64,000 nucleotides of DNA from Pseudomonas rhodesiae (GCF_007858255.1 NZ_VFEU01000021.1:22284-86283), one strand, 5' to 3'; counted from the stretch's first letter, positions 26,950 through 38,416 are shown. The notes: a model not told the origin generated them from the letters alone. Program-made: numbers and translations.

Positions 26950-29220
26950 TCAGGCCATTTCCGCCGTGGTTTCGAAGTCGAAGGTCAACTCGCCGTCCTT
27001 CAGATCGATATGCACCACGCCGCCATGGTCCGCCAACTCGCCAAACAGGATCTCTTCGGCCAGCGGCCGCTTGATCTTGTCCTGGATCAGACGCGCCATC
27101 GGACGAGCGCCCATTGCCGCGTCGTAACCACCCTCTGCCAGCCAGCTGCGTGCGGCGTCCGTCACCTCCAACTGCACGCGCTTGTCTTCCAGCTGCGCCT
27201 GAAGCTCGGTAAGGAACTTGTCCACCACGCTCTTGATAACCTCATGGCTGAGGCGACCAAACTGGATAATGGTGTCCAAACGGTTGCGGAACTCTGGCGT
27301 AAAGCTCTTCTTGATCACTTCCATCGCATCGGAAGAGTGATCCTGATGGCTGAAGCCAATCGAGGCCCGCGCAGCCGTTTCGGCACCGGCGTTAGTGGTC
27401 ATGATCACGATCACATTGCGGAAATCCGCCTTGCGCCCGTTGTTGTCGGTGAGGGTCCCGTGGTCCATAACCTGTAGCAGCAGGTTGAAGACTTCCGGGT
27501 GAGCCTTCTCGATTTCATCGAGCAACAATACGCAGTGAGGCTGCTTGGTGATCGCCTCGGTCAGCAGACCACCCTGATCGAAGCCAACATAGCCTGGAGG
27601 CGCACCGATCAGACGCGACACGGTATGCCGCTCCATGTACTCGGACATGTCGAAGCGCACCAATTCGATCCCCATGGCCTTGGCCAATTGCCGCGCCGCC
27701 TCGGTCTTGCCGACGCCGGTAGGACCAGCAAACAGGAACGAACCGACGGGCTTGTCCGGCGACTTGAGGCCCGCGCGCGACAACTTGATCGCGGTGGACA
27801 ACGAGTCGATGGCCGCATCCTGGCCGAACACGGTCAGCTTGAGGTCACGCTCCAAGTTACGCAGCAGCTCTTTGTCGGAGCTGGTGACGTGCTTTGGCGG
27901 AATCCGCGCAATCTTGGCCACTATGTCTTCGACCTGTGGCACGTCGATGCGCTTGACACGCTTCTCAACCGGCTGGAGACGCTGGTAAGCGCCCGCCTCA
28001 TCAATCACATCGATCGCCTTATCCGGCATGTGTCGATCATTGATGTAGCGCGATGCCAGCTCCGCAGCCGAACGCAGCGCCTCGTCGGTGTACTCGATGC
28101 CATGGTGCGATTCGAAACGCCCTTTCAACCCGCGCAGGATGCCGATGGTGTCTTCCACCGACGGCTCGGACACATCGACCTTCTGGAAGCGACGCGCCAA
28201 GGCGCGGTCTTTCTCGAAGATCCCGCGAAATTCCTGGAACGTGGTCGAACCGATGCAGCGGATATCACCTGACGACAGCAACGGCTTGAGTAAATTGGAA
28301 GCATCCATGACCCCGCCGGAAGCCGCACCAGCTCCGATGATGGTATGGATTTCGTCAATAAACAGAATCGCCTGGGGACGTTTTTTCAGCTCGCCCAGCA
28401 ACGCCTTGAAGCGCTTCTCAAAGTCGCCGCGGTATTTGGTACCGGCGAGCAACGCGCCCAAGTCGAGTGAGTAAACAACGCTATTGGCGAGCAGATCCGG
28501 CACCTGGTTGTCGACAATACGCTTGGCCAGGCCTTCGGCGATTGCAGTCTTGCCTACACCTGCCTCGCCGACCAGCAAGGGGTTGTTCTTGCGACGGCGC
28601 GCGAGGATCTGCGCTACCCGCTCGACCTCAAGCTCACGCCCCACCAGCGGATCGATCCGCCCTTGGCGCGCCAGTTCGTTGAGGTTGCTGGCATAGGCAT
28701 CCAGTGGATTGCCCGAAGAAGAAGACTCACCGCCCTCGTCGTCCTGCATATCCTGCTCACCCTCGGAATGATCGCCGTGCCCTGGCACTTTGGAAATACC
28801 GTGGGCGATGTAGTTGACGACATCAATACGGGCAACGCTCTGCTGCTTGAGCAGAAACACAGCCTGGCTTTCCTGTTCGCTGAAGATCGCCACGAGCACA
28901 TTGGCGCCCGTGACTTCGCGCTTACCGGAGCTCTGTACGTGGAACACAGCACGCTGCAATACCCGCTGGAAGCCCAGAGTAGGCTGGGTTTCACGGTCCT
29001 CGTCATGCACGGGGATCAGTGGCGTGGTGGAGTCGATAAACTCCTGCAGATCATGCTTGAGTTTGTCGAGATTGGCGCCGCACGCACGCAAAACGGTGGC
29101 GGCAGCTTCGTTATCCAAAAGTGCCAGCAGCAGGTGCTCGACGGTCATGAATTCATGACGCTTCGAGCGGGCCTCCTTGAAGGCAAGATTGAGGGTGACT
29201 TCGAGCTCGCGGTTTAACAT
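26950..29220 (-). CDS. clpA: ATP-dependent Clp protease ATP-binding subunit ClpA
   Basis: ClpA is the unfoldase of ClpAP, which degrades N-end rule and SsrA-tagged substrates. It has 756 residues. A double Clp N-domain repeat fills about residues 1-145 and is the docking site for ClpS. The first AAA+ module has Walker A GEAGVGKTA near residue 217; the second has GPTGVGKTE near 497 and the DNNGRKADFRN loop. It lies 29 bp downstream of clpS in the same direction. Confidence 0.97.
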   Translation of the reverse strand: MLNRELEVTLNLAFKEARSKRHEFMTVEHLLLALLDNEAAATVLRACGANLDKLKHDLQEFIDSTTPLIPVHDEDRETQPTLGFQRVLQRAVFHVQSSGKREVTGANVLVAIFSEQESQAVFLLKQQSVARIDVVNYIAHGISKVPGHGDHSEGEQDMQDDEGGESSSSGNPLDAYASNLNELARQGRIDPLVGRELEVERVAQILARRRKNNPLLVGEAGVGKTAIAEGLAKRIVDNQVPDLLANSVVYSLDLGALLAGTKYRGDFEKRFKALLGELKKRPQAILFIDEIHTIIGAGAASGGVMDASNLLKPLLSSGDIRCIGSTTFQEFRGIFEKDRALARRFQKVDVSEPSVEDTIGILRGLKGRFESHHGIEYTDEALRSAAELASRYINDRHMPDKAIDVIDEAGAYQRLQPVEKRVKRIDVPQVEDIVAKIARIPPKHVTSSDKELLRNLERDLKLTVFGQDAAIDSLSTAIKLSRAGLKSPDKPVGSFLFAGPTGVGKTEAARQLAKAMGIELVRFDMSEYMERHTVSRLIGAPPGYVGFDQGGLLTEAITKQPHCVLLLDEIEKAHPEVFNLLLQVMDHGTLTDNNGRKADFRNVIVIMTTNAGAETAARASIGFSHQDHSSDAMEVIKKSFTPEFRNRLDTIIQFGRLSHEVIKSVVDKFLTELQAQLEDKRVQLEVTDAARSWLAEGGYDAAMGARPMARLIQDKIKRPLAEEILFGELADHGGVVHIDLKDGELTFDFETTAEMA

Positions 29221-29249
29221 AGCTTCACCTCATACCCAAGTGGTCGGCG

Positions 29250-29618
29250 TTAACCGTCCTTCTCGATTTCACAGAGTAGCGGATGCTGGCTTTCCCTGGC
29301 GTACTGGTTGACCTGCATGGCCTTTGTCTCGGCGATGTCGCGGGTAAACACTCCACATACTGCCCGTCCTTCTGTATGAACGGCCAGCATTACCTTGGTC
29401 GCCAACTCGCGGTTCAGGTTAAAAAACACCTCGAGCACTTCGACGACGAAATCCATCGGTGTGTAGTCATCGTTGAACAAAACCACCTTGTACATCGGCG
29501 GCGCCTGTAAGGCAGGCTTGGCCTCCTGAACAGCAATGCCTGCAGAACCGTCGTCATCGTGTTCGTGATCCGGTCGATCCTGATTGAATGTTAGTCGAAT
29601 CTGGCTGATTGCATGCAT
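29250..29618 (-). CDS. clpS: Clp protease adaptor ClpS
   Basis: ClpS binds N-terminal Leu, Phe, Tyr or Trp of N-degron proteins and hands them to ClpA. It has 122 residues, including a disordered acidic N-terminal extension of about 40 residues before the folded core. The substrate pocket motif LFNDDYTPMDFVVEVL and the HTEGRAVCGVF stretch are intact. It is cotranscribed with clpA and is divergent from cspD (224 bp). Confidence 0.95.
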   Translation of the reverse strand: MHAISQIRLTFNQDRPDHEHDDDGSAGIAVQEAKPALQAPPMYKVVLFNDDYTPMDFVVEVLEVFFNLNRELATKVMLAVHTEGRAVCGVFTRDIAETKAMQVNQYARESQHPLLCEIEKDG

Positions 29619-29804
29619 GGAAAGAAAGGTTCGTCAGTTGTTCAATACAGTGGTGGGGGCAACCTGTCAGAATTTCAACTCTGACCTATTGGTCGCCTTG
29701 ACTATCGGCAAATCGGTGTTACAACCAATAGAACCCACAGTGGGTAAAAAAGGTCCGCGCAGTCAACCTTATTTATTCGGGTTAGGACGGATAAACTGGA
29801 TGAT

Positions 29805-29820
29805 ACTCCAGTGATGGAGT
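29805..29820 (+). other. Small GNRA-loop hairpin upstream of cspD
   Basis: ACTCCA pairs with TGGAGT around GTGA, 23 bases upstream of the cspD start and just before its AGAAGGAAA ribosome site. It could affect cspD translation. Confidence 0.35.
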
Positions 29821-29842
29821 CTGGTGCAGAAGGAAATGGGTT

Positions 29843-30148
29843 ATGTCTGGCGTCAAGATCAAAGGCAAGGTCAAGTGGTTCAATAATGCCAAGGGATATG
29901 GCTTTATTAATGAAGAAGGTAAAAGCGAGGACCTTTTTGCGCACTATTCAGCGATCACCATGGACGGCTACAAGACGCTGAAAGCAGGCCAAAGTGTGGA
30001 GTTCGAAATCATTCAGGGGCCAAAGGGACTGCATGCCGTCGCAATTTGTGCGGCCTGCGCGGCGGCTCCCGGGACGGCACACGACGTTACGCACGAAACA
30101 AAACCCAAAAAAGACCAGCCCTCTAAAGAAAACAAGCAACTGGCCTGA
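29843..30148 (+). CDS. cspD: Cold-shock domain protein CspD
   Basis: This OB-fold, single-strand nucleic-acid binding protein has 101 residues. The cold-shock domain fills about residues 4-68, with RNP1 NAKGYGFI and RNP2-like DLFAHYSAI. In E. coli CspD (74 residues) inhibits replication in stationary phase. This copy has an extra tail of about 30 residues, first a Cys/Ala stretch (ICAACAAAPG) and then a Lys-rich end. The position beside clpS-clpA is conserved in gamma-proteobacteria. Confidence 0.92.
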   Translation: MSGVKIKGKVKWFNNAKGYGFINEEGKSEDLFAHYSAITMDGYKTLKAGQSVEFEIIQGPKGLHAVAICAACAAAPGTAHDVTHETKPKKDQPSKENKQLA

Positions 30149-30171
30149 TCGCATTTGGGTAAATAGCCTGC

Positions 30172-30212
30172 AAAAAAACGGCCATTCTGGTTCACCAGAA
30201 TGGCCGTTTTTT
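30172..30212. terminator. Bidirectional terminator between cspD and icd
   Basis: A 14-bp perfect stem (from ACGGCCATTCTGGT to its complement) with a tiny loop is flanked by a run of A on the left and T on the right. It serves both convergent genes. Confidence 0.93.
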
Positions 30213-30220
30213 AGCCTGCC

Positions 30221-31477
30221 TTACATATGCGAAATCAAAGCATCACCAAAGCCTGACGACGACACCAGCTTCGCGCCCTCCATCAAGCGCTCGAAATCAT
30301 AGGTCACGGTCTTGGCCGAAATCGCCCCGTTGGTGCCCTTGATGATCAAGTCCGCAGCTTCGGTCCAGCCCATATGGCGCAACATCATTTCCGCCGACAG
30401 AATCAACGAACCTGGGTTGACCTGGTCTTTGCCCGCATATTTGGGCGCTGTGCCGTGGGTGGCTTCGAACATCGCCACGGTGTCGGACAGGTTGGCGCCT
30501 GGCGCGATACCAATCCCGCCCACCTCCGCCGCGAGGGCATCGGACAGGTAGTCACCGTTGAGGTTAAGGGTCGCGATCACGTCATATTCGGCCGGACGCA
30601 GCAGTATCTGCTGGAGCATGGCGTCAGCAATCGCATCTTTGACCACCACGTTCTTACCGGTTTTCGGGTTCTTGAACTGCATCCAAGGACCGCCATCCAA
30701 CAGAGTCGCGCCAAACTCCTGCGCAGCCACTTCGTAGGCCCATTCTTTGAAGGCACCTTCGGTGAACTTCATGATGTTGCCTTTGTGCACGATGGTCAGC
30801 GAGTCACGGTCGTTATCCACGACATATTGCAGGGCTTTACGCGCCAGACGCTGGGTACCTTCCTTGGACACCGGCTTGACGCCAATCCCGCAGTCCTGGT
30901 CGAAGCGAATCTTAGTGACGCCCATTTCCTCCTTGAGGAACTTGATCACTTTGATCGCTTCCGGCGAACCGGCCTTCCATTCGATACCGGCGTAAATATC
31001 TTCGGAGTTCTCACGGAAGATAGTCATGTCCACATCGCCGGGCTTTTTCACCGGGCTGGGCACGCCTTCGAACCAGCGCACAGGGCGCAGGCACACATAC
31101 AGATCGAGTTGCTGGCGCAGGGCAACGTTCAACGAACGGATACCGCCACCCACCGGGGTAGTCAACGGGCCCTTGATCGACACCACGTAGTCCTTAACTG
31201 CATCCAGGGTTTCCTGAGGCAGCCAGGTATCTTGGTCGTAAACCTGTGTCGCTTTCTCGCCGGCATAGACCTCCATCCAGGAAATCTTGCGCTTGCCGCC
31301 GTAAGCCTTGGCAACCGCTGCGTCGACTACCTTGATCATCACCGGGCTGATGTCGACGCCAATGCCGTCACCCTCGATGAACGGGATGATCGGGTGGTCA
31401 GGAACATTGAGAGAATGGTCTGCGTTGACGGTGATTTTGTCGCCGACTGCCGGAACCTGAATCTTCTTGTATCCCAT
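30221..31477 (-). CDS. icd: Isocitrate dehydrogenase, NADP-dependent, homodimeric type
   Basis: Icd converts isocitrate to 2-oxoglutarate in the TCA cycle. It has 418 residues from the ATG at 31477, which follows GGAGTTCAGC; an upstream in-frame start at 31504 is rejected. The substrate and phosphorylation loop FRENSEDIYAGIEW, with the regulatory Ser in IRSLNVALRQ, is intact, so control by an AceK-type kinase is possible though aceK is not in the window. The cofactor motif HGTAPKYAGKD is present. It is divergent from the second isocitrate dehydrogenase. Confidence 0.96.
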   Translation of the reverse strand: MGYKKIQVPAVGDKITVNADHSLNVPDHPIIPFIEGDGIGVDISPVMIKVVDAAVAKAYGGKRKISWMEVYAGEKATQVYDQDTWLPQETLDAVKDYVVSIKGPLTTPVGGGIRSLNVALRQQLDLYVCLRPVRWFEGVPSPVKKPGDVDMTIFRENSEDIYAGIEWKAGSPEAIKVIKFLKEEMGVTKIRFDQDCGIGVKPVSKEGTQRLARKALQYVVDNDRDSLTIVHKGNIMKFTEGAFKEWAYEVAAQEFGATLLDGGPWMQFKNPKTGKNVVVKDAIADAMLQQILLRPAEYDVIATLNLNGDYLSDALAAEVGGIGIAPGANLSDTVAMFEATHGTAPKYAGKDQVNPGSLILSAEMMLRHMGWTEAADLIIKGTNGAISAKTVTYDFERLMEGAKLVSSSGFGDALISHM

Positions 31478-31970
31478 GCTGAACTCCATCGTTGGATTGA
31501 ACATCTGGCTGCATTCGAGCCTACTCCAGATAAATGGCGACTGAAACCTTGCGCCATGCTCATTTGCATCGAAAACAGCATAAATTGTCGCCTACAAGCC
31601 TGAAAGCAAAGGGAAAAACGCCAATCTTGAGCACATCGTGCGACTTTAGGCGTAAACCAGTACCTGCGACCTTTAGACCAATGGACGACCCACCTTTTGT
31701 ATGAAGGCTCAGCGTAAGCATAGCGACCTATGTATAATGCCGCCGCTGACCCAAGAGTCACGCCGGCAGACCGCTCTAGAACCGGGCCCTCCGCCAGAAA
31801 GCAGGACTATTACAATAGTCCACCCGCTTGACGCTCGACTGATGCAACCCAACATCACCGCGAAGAAACCTCGATATTTCGCTCATGGATGACTTTGAAC
31901 GAACGCGCTCCACCCGGCGCATCTCGAGTTTCTGCGCACGCTTTCAGCAAAGAAGAGAGTTAATCCGAAT
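31478..31970. other. 493-bp divergent control region between icd and idh
   Basis: No supportable gene lies here. It contains the start regions of both isocitrate dehydrogenase genes. On the plus strand a perfect TATAAT at 31733-31738, preceded directly by TG, is a plausible -10 for idh, leaving a leader of about 225 bases; no good -35 accompanies it. Short open frames in the gap lack ribosome sites. Confidence 0.6.
31733..31738 (+). promoter_or_regulatory. Candidate -10 element for idh
   Basis: The sequence TATAAT is an exact consensus -10 preceded by TG. No convincing -35 is present at the right distance. Confidence 0.35.
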
Positions 31971-34196
<2,226 letters not shown>

Positions 34197-34214
34197 GGTT
34201 GTAAAGCAGCATCA

Positions 34215-34246
34215 CAAACCCCGGCCAAGTGTCGGGGTTTGTGTTT
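34215..34246 (+). terminator. Intrinsic terminator after idh
   Basis: CAAACCCCG pairs perfectly with CGGGGTTTG around a 9-base loop, followed by TGTTTT. It lies 18 bases after the idh stop. Confidence 0.85.
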
Positions 34247-34252
34247 TCTAAG

Positions 34253-35131
34253 TCATTGCTTACTATTGGCATACTCTGAAATCCATACTGAGCGAATCAA
34301 CTCAAGCACCTCGCGCCTATACACAGGATTCCAACCCGCTCGCTCTTTAGGTATCACTCCAAATTGAGGTAACTTCGGCAAACTTGAGAAATTTTCTAGA
34401 CTTTTTAAACCCGATACATGCGCAATAAAAGGTAGCAATGTAATACCAATTCCCGCCTGAACTGCAGACCTCAGCGACATCAAATCCTCCGACTCATAAA
34501 CACAATGCCATTTGATAGCGCAGCCCTCTAGACTCCGAATCGCCAGACTACGAAACCCGCAGGGCGGCTTGAACAAAGCGAGAGGAACGTTATGCACGTT
34601 ATCGATCAAGTCAGCGCTTTCACCAGCAAACCACCTTACCGATAACGTATGCCAAGGATGCTCATGTGTTTCTTTTAATTCATCTATCACGAGGCATAGG
34701 TCGATCTTGCCCTCATTTACCGCCTCTCTTAGCAAACCAGACCTAGCGACCTTTACCACCAGCTGTATAGCAGGAAAGTGAGCAGCCATGCTGGAAATAA
34801 TTTTGGGGAGCACCCCCTCACAAAAATGCTCTGGCATACCCATTACAATTATTTCTCTTTTCTCAACCACTTCAAAAAGCCTACCAATTTTATCGTTACA
34901 AACAACGATATCCTTGGCATAACCGAAAAGTTTCTCTCCTTCCACCGTCAAAAACACCTGTCGATTTTCCCTTGCAAATAACTCCACACCTAACAAATCT
35001 TCTAATCGCTTGATCTGCTGGCTAATGGCAGGCTAAGTGAGGCTTAAAGCTTCGGCTGCGCGCGTAAAACTTTTGGTTTCGCTTACTTTTATAAAACTTC
35101 GCAAAGACTGAACATCAAGATTGACTCTCAT
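34253..35131 (-). pseudogene. LysR-family regulator interrupted by an in-frame amber codon
   Basis: Read from the ATG at 35131 this is a LysR-type regulator of 292 codons, complete at both ends. Codon 33 (35033-35035) is TAG. It falls within the helix-turn-helix, in the stretch LSLT*PAISQQIKRLE, exactly where LysR proteins nearly always have Gln (TQPAIS). One C-to-T change from CAG would explain it. The rest, including the effector-binding domain, is intact and in frame, so the loss is recent, or the base is a sequencing error, or the stop is suppressed. An internal start at 34996 would give a protein without the DNA-binding domain. It is AT-rich like its neighbours and follows the FAD gene on the same strand. 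Confidence 0.85.
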
Positions 35132-35143
35132 GACGCACACCTA

Positions 35144-35167
35144 CCAAAATAAATATTCCAATTTTGG
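35144..35167. promoter_or_regulatory. Inverted repeat upstream of the LysR gene
   Basis: CCAAAAT and ATTTTGG are perfect inverted arms separated by 10 bases, 13 bp before the LysR start. The AT-rich dyad near a LysR start is where an autoregulatory operator is expected. It could instead be a weak terminator for the FAD gene. Confidence 0.4.
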
Positions 35168-35268
35168 CAAATCAACGTCTCACTCGCCACTAGCTGTTCG
35201 GCTAGGGAAAAACTGAATTTACGAGTAAAAAATACAAAAAATGTTTAATTTGAGATTTTTCCGTCATC

Positions 35269-36822
35269 TTATGCCAGCAATTGAGCTTTAAGCGAATGAA
35301 AATGCGCATTGGAGGTTTGCGACAATCTAGCCAAAACATACTCTGCACGTTGCGTCGAATGGCGAGAATTAATCTCTAAAGCACTAGTAAAAAAGAACGC
35401 ACCGCTCGTTAGCTCTCCCAGAACAGTGATTCTGTCATCCACACATCCTGACTGATTTATCAATCCGCCCGACTCAGCAGATACCTTTAACCCTCCGAAT
35501 GGGTCTACACACCCAATTCCCTGCTGAATAATATTCTGCACCAAAAGATTATCAAACTTGGTAACATCGCGAGGGGTACCTGTAGCAACCACAACAGCGT
35601 CATAACCGCGAAAATATCTTTTCGACTGCTTAGCTACTTTCAAGGTAAATCTCCCATTATATTCAATAGACTGAAGCTCTCCCTTGATGATTGATAGCTG
35701 CCCAGACTCGACTAAAGACTTGATTTTTAGAGCATTTTCAATCGGAATTGAAACACGGTATGCCATCCACCAACTTGAATAACCCAGGAATCTTTTCTTA
35801 TCCTCATCTGGCATTGCAGACCAGATTAGATCAAGCACAGCATTCGTGGAATAGAGAACGGACTGCCAAAACCGTGGGTGACGGGCAGCAGCTATTTCCG
35901 CCTCAAGAAACTCCAAAGCCGGCCTTTGTGAACACATTGTCGACCAATCAGCATCAATCGGCTTGCCCTCCAAGGCTAATTCCTGCATCGCCCAACGAAG
36001 TACGTCTTCAAGCCGCACTACCCCAGCTCGAGAAATACAAGATCTAACAGTTTCCGGCGTTAGTATTGACGGCTTATAACGCCCCTGAGTCCCTCTGACA
36101 CTAGGCAAGGCTCCCGTGCGCGAATGCATAGTAATGGGCCCTTTATGGCCATTAGCAGTAAGTCCGATCACCGCATCGATAGCACTCAGTCTTGAACCGA
36201 CAATTGCAACACTCGCCTGCTTTTGAATCAGCCTGCATAGACGTTTGATAGGGTAAGGGCTGGAGAAAAAACCTTCAGCGCCAGCAAGGTGTCGGTGTTC
36301 CAGACTGCGCGCATTACCACAACTCAATACTACATGATCACTAGGGAAAGATAGATTTCCCTTTGTGGATACTACGACCCTTCCATCATGCGAAAAACTA
36401 AGATTAACGACTTCGTCATGCACTGCAATTAACTGGCAACCGAGTTCTACAGCTTTTTTAATGAGACATTGAAGCATGTGCGCAAGATATAGCCCAAATA
36501 AGGGTCGGGGTAGAAATGCATGCGGATATAGCTCAATATCAGGAAAATCATCTTCCCAAATTTCTCGATTAGCCAATAACCATCTGTAGAAATGCCCAGA
36601 CTGGTCTGGGAAAGGCGAAATGAATTCGGCTCGTGTGTTTAAGATATTTGTACCGCAGTCCTCGGAATACGCAAGTCCTCGACCACATTGAGATTGCTTA
36701 TCCACCAAAAAAATCGATAGATTCGAATGACATCCATGTCTCGCCAGCCCTTTTAAAAACGCGTAAATAAAAGAGACGCTTGAGGCACCTCCACCGATTA
36801 TCGTTATAACCTCACCTGACAT
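35269..36822 (-). CDS. Uncharacterised FAD/NAD(P)-binding protein (COG4529-like)
   Basis: This is a predicted flavoprotein of 517 residues with no assigned reaction. The N-terminal dinucleotide motif IIGGGASS is at residues 8-15, a second Rossmann motif GSRLSAID at 209-216, and an ATG motif (VVVATG) near 410. The layout resembles the FAD_NAD_binding_9/COG4529 group (E. coli YdhS). In the region where that group usually reads WDVHRHR, this protein has WMAYRVSIP (351-360), so it is divergent. The start follows a strong AGGAGGTTGTT site. It is third in the leftward cassette, 70 bp after the CoA-transferase. A flavin-dependent oxidation or hydroxylation is a reasonable guess only. Confidence 0.8.
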   Translation of the reverse strand: MSGEVITIIGGGASSVSFIYAFLKGLARHGCHSNLSIFLVDKQSQCGRGLAYSEDCGTNILNTRAEFISPFPDQSGHFYRWLLANREIWEDDFPDIELYPHAFLPRPLFGLYLAHMLQCLIKKAVELGCQLIAVHDEVVNLSFSHDGRVVVSTKGNLSFPSDHVVLSCGNARSLEHRHLAGAEGFFSSPYPIKRLCRLIQKQASVAIVGSRLSAIDAVIGLTANGHKGPITMHSRTGALPSVRGTQGRYKPSILTPETVRSCISRAGVVRLEDVLRWAMQELALEGKPIDADWSTMCSQRPALEFLEAEIAAARHPRFWQSVLYSTNAVLDLIWSAMPDEDKKRFLGYSSWWMAYRVSIPIENALKIKSLVESGQLSIIKGELQSIEYNGRFTLKVAKQSKRYFRGYDAVVVATGTPRDVTKFDNLLVQNIIQQGIGCVDPFGGLKVSAESGGLINQSGCVDDRITVLGELTSGAFFFTSALEINSRHSTQRAEYVLARLSQTSNAHFHSLKAQLLA

Positions 36823-36892
36823 AACAACCTCCTACATAATTTTCTTACGAACACAAAACACCTAACCACTCAAAGAATTAGACACTATGCAG

Positions 36893-38416
36893 TTACAAAA
36901 AAAACAAATCCTCAGACATAAGCTTACAGCTGCTTGAAACTACAAACCCACCCTCTATGAACGGCATAATATCCCGCTCAACACTTATACCGGGAGCGAC
37001 CTCTTCCAGATAAACAACCCTATCTCTCAATGCAAAAACAGCTCGCTCCGTTACATATATGACTCTCTGACCTAACGATTTAGAATGGTCGCCACTGAAA
37101 GTTAAATGTGAAACCTGACGAACGAATTTACTTACACGACCTTCCCGAACTATCCGGATTTGGCCCTTATTTATATTCACGACCAACCCTACCGCCGTGA
37201 AAGTGCCACAAAAAATAATACATCGTGCGGACTGAGAGATATTTATGAATCCACCTGCACCTTGTAACTTCTGACCAAACTTCGAGACATTAACATTGCC
37301 AAAGCTATCCATTTCAGCAAAGCCTAAGCACGCTACATCAATTCCGCCACCTTCATAGAAATCAAACAAAGCCGCCTGTTCAATGATACTCTGTGGGCGA
37401 TAGCTGGCACCAAATGACAGCCCAGCTGCTGGCCTGCCACCTATAACGCCGGACTCAACAGTAAAGCTCATCGATTCCGCACAGCCCAACTCCTCAGCCG
37501 CCTGAGCAATAGCTACCGGTATACCAATACCGAGATTGATAACTCGGGCATTTTGATGCTGAATTTCCTGCAAAGCTCTCCTAGCAATAACTCTCTCTGC
37601 ACACGAAATCGACCTTGTACCAGGGGTGAGCACTCCCGGACGTGTAAACGCTGAGTCATGTGCCACGCCGTAAGTTTGAGGATGCTCACCAGGGCGCGAA
37701 ACTGTCACGTAATCTACCAATAGTCCGGGGACTTTGACGTCATGCGGCTCGATATCATGCAAACCTACTAAACTTTCAACCTGCACAATCACTATTCCAC
37801 CACAGTTTTTAACTGCCATTGCCTGCGCTAGAGCGTCACTATGAGACACTTCCCGCTCCATCGAAATATTGCCCAAGGGATCACAAGATGTCCCTCTTAA
37901 CAACGCACAGTCGACCTTAATAGCAGGGTAAAAAAGCATTGACTTATCATTGATAAAAATTTTCTGAACGAGCGCACGTGCCGCCCGCATATTTAAGCGT
38001 CCTCCCTCATAATCAGGATCAACGAAAGTATTTAAGCCGATATTCGAAATCACCCCAGGCTTTTTCGCCGCAATCGCGCGAAAAAGCTGACTAATGACCC
38101 CCTGCGGCCAATTATGGGCCTCTATCTCTCCTAGGCGCGCCATATTTCCCAGCCGTGGAATAAGCCCCCAGAACCCTCCAATTACCTTATCCACCAGCCC
38201 ACTCTGGGCCAAAACGTCTAAGCCCCTTTCTTCAAGATCTCCAGCAGCAGAGGCAAAGAGCAGACTAAGTTTACGAGGCCGCCCCTCTCGCTTGTAACGA
38301 TCGCCGATTGCTCGAGTAAGTCCATCAGGATGCCCACAACTACCAAATCCCCCAGGGATAACTGTCCATCCATCTTCAATTAGCTCTGCCGCTCGTCGCT
38401 CGCTAATAACTTTCAT
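36893..38416 (-). CDS. Family I CoA-transferase (acetate/propionate CoA-transferase-like)
   Basis: This enzyme of 507 residues fuses the alpha- and beta-type CoA-transferase domains in one chain, as in propionate CoA-transferase and YdiF. The N-terminal GGFGSCGHPDGL loop and the second-half NLGIGIPVAIAQ motif are present. The catalytic glutamate is Glu321 (codon 37454-37456) in TVESGVIGG. It should move CoA from acetyl- or another acyl-CoA to a carboxylic acid; the acid is unknown. The start is the ATG at 38416, overlapping the cupin stop (ATGA), so the two are co-translated. An upstream extension to 38485 is rejected. Base composition is AT-rich (28 of 60 G or C at 37321-37380). Confidence 0.88.
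   Translation of the reverse strand: MKVISERRAAELIEDGWTVIPGGFGSCGHPDGLTRAIGDRYKREGRPRKLSLLFASAAGDLEERGLDVLAQSGLVDKVIGGFWGLIPRLGNMARLGEIEAHNWPQGVISQLFRAIAAKKPGVISNIGLNTFVDPDYEGGRLNMRAARALVQKIFINDKSMLFYPAIKVDCALLRGTSCDPLGNISMEREVSHSDALAQAMAVKNCGGIVIVQVESLVGLHDIEPHDVKVPGLLVDYVTVSRPGEHPQTYGVAHDSAFTRPGVLTPGTRSISCAERVIARRALQEIQHQNARVINLGIGIPVAIAQAAEELGCAESMSFTVESGVIGGRPAAGLSFGASYRPQSIIEQAALFDFYEGGGIDVACLGFAEMDSFGNVNVSKFGQKLQGAGGFINISQSARCIIFCGTFTAVGLVVNINKGQIRIVREGRVSKFVRQVSHLTFSGDHSKSLGQRVIYVTERAVFALRDRVVYLEEVAPGISVERDIMPFIEGGFVVSSSCKLMSEDLFFL

Noticed and set aside
34253..34996. Short LysR reading frame as a functional gene
   Set aside because: It begins after the helix-turn-helix and in the middle of a normal LysR sequence; the upstream part of the domain is intact except for one TAG codon, so a pseudogene is the better reading.
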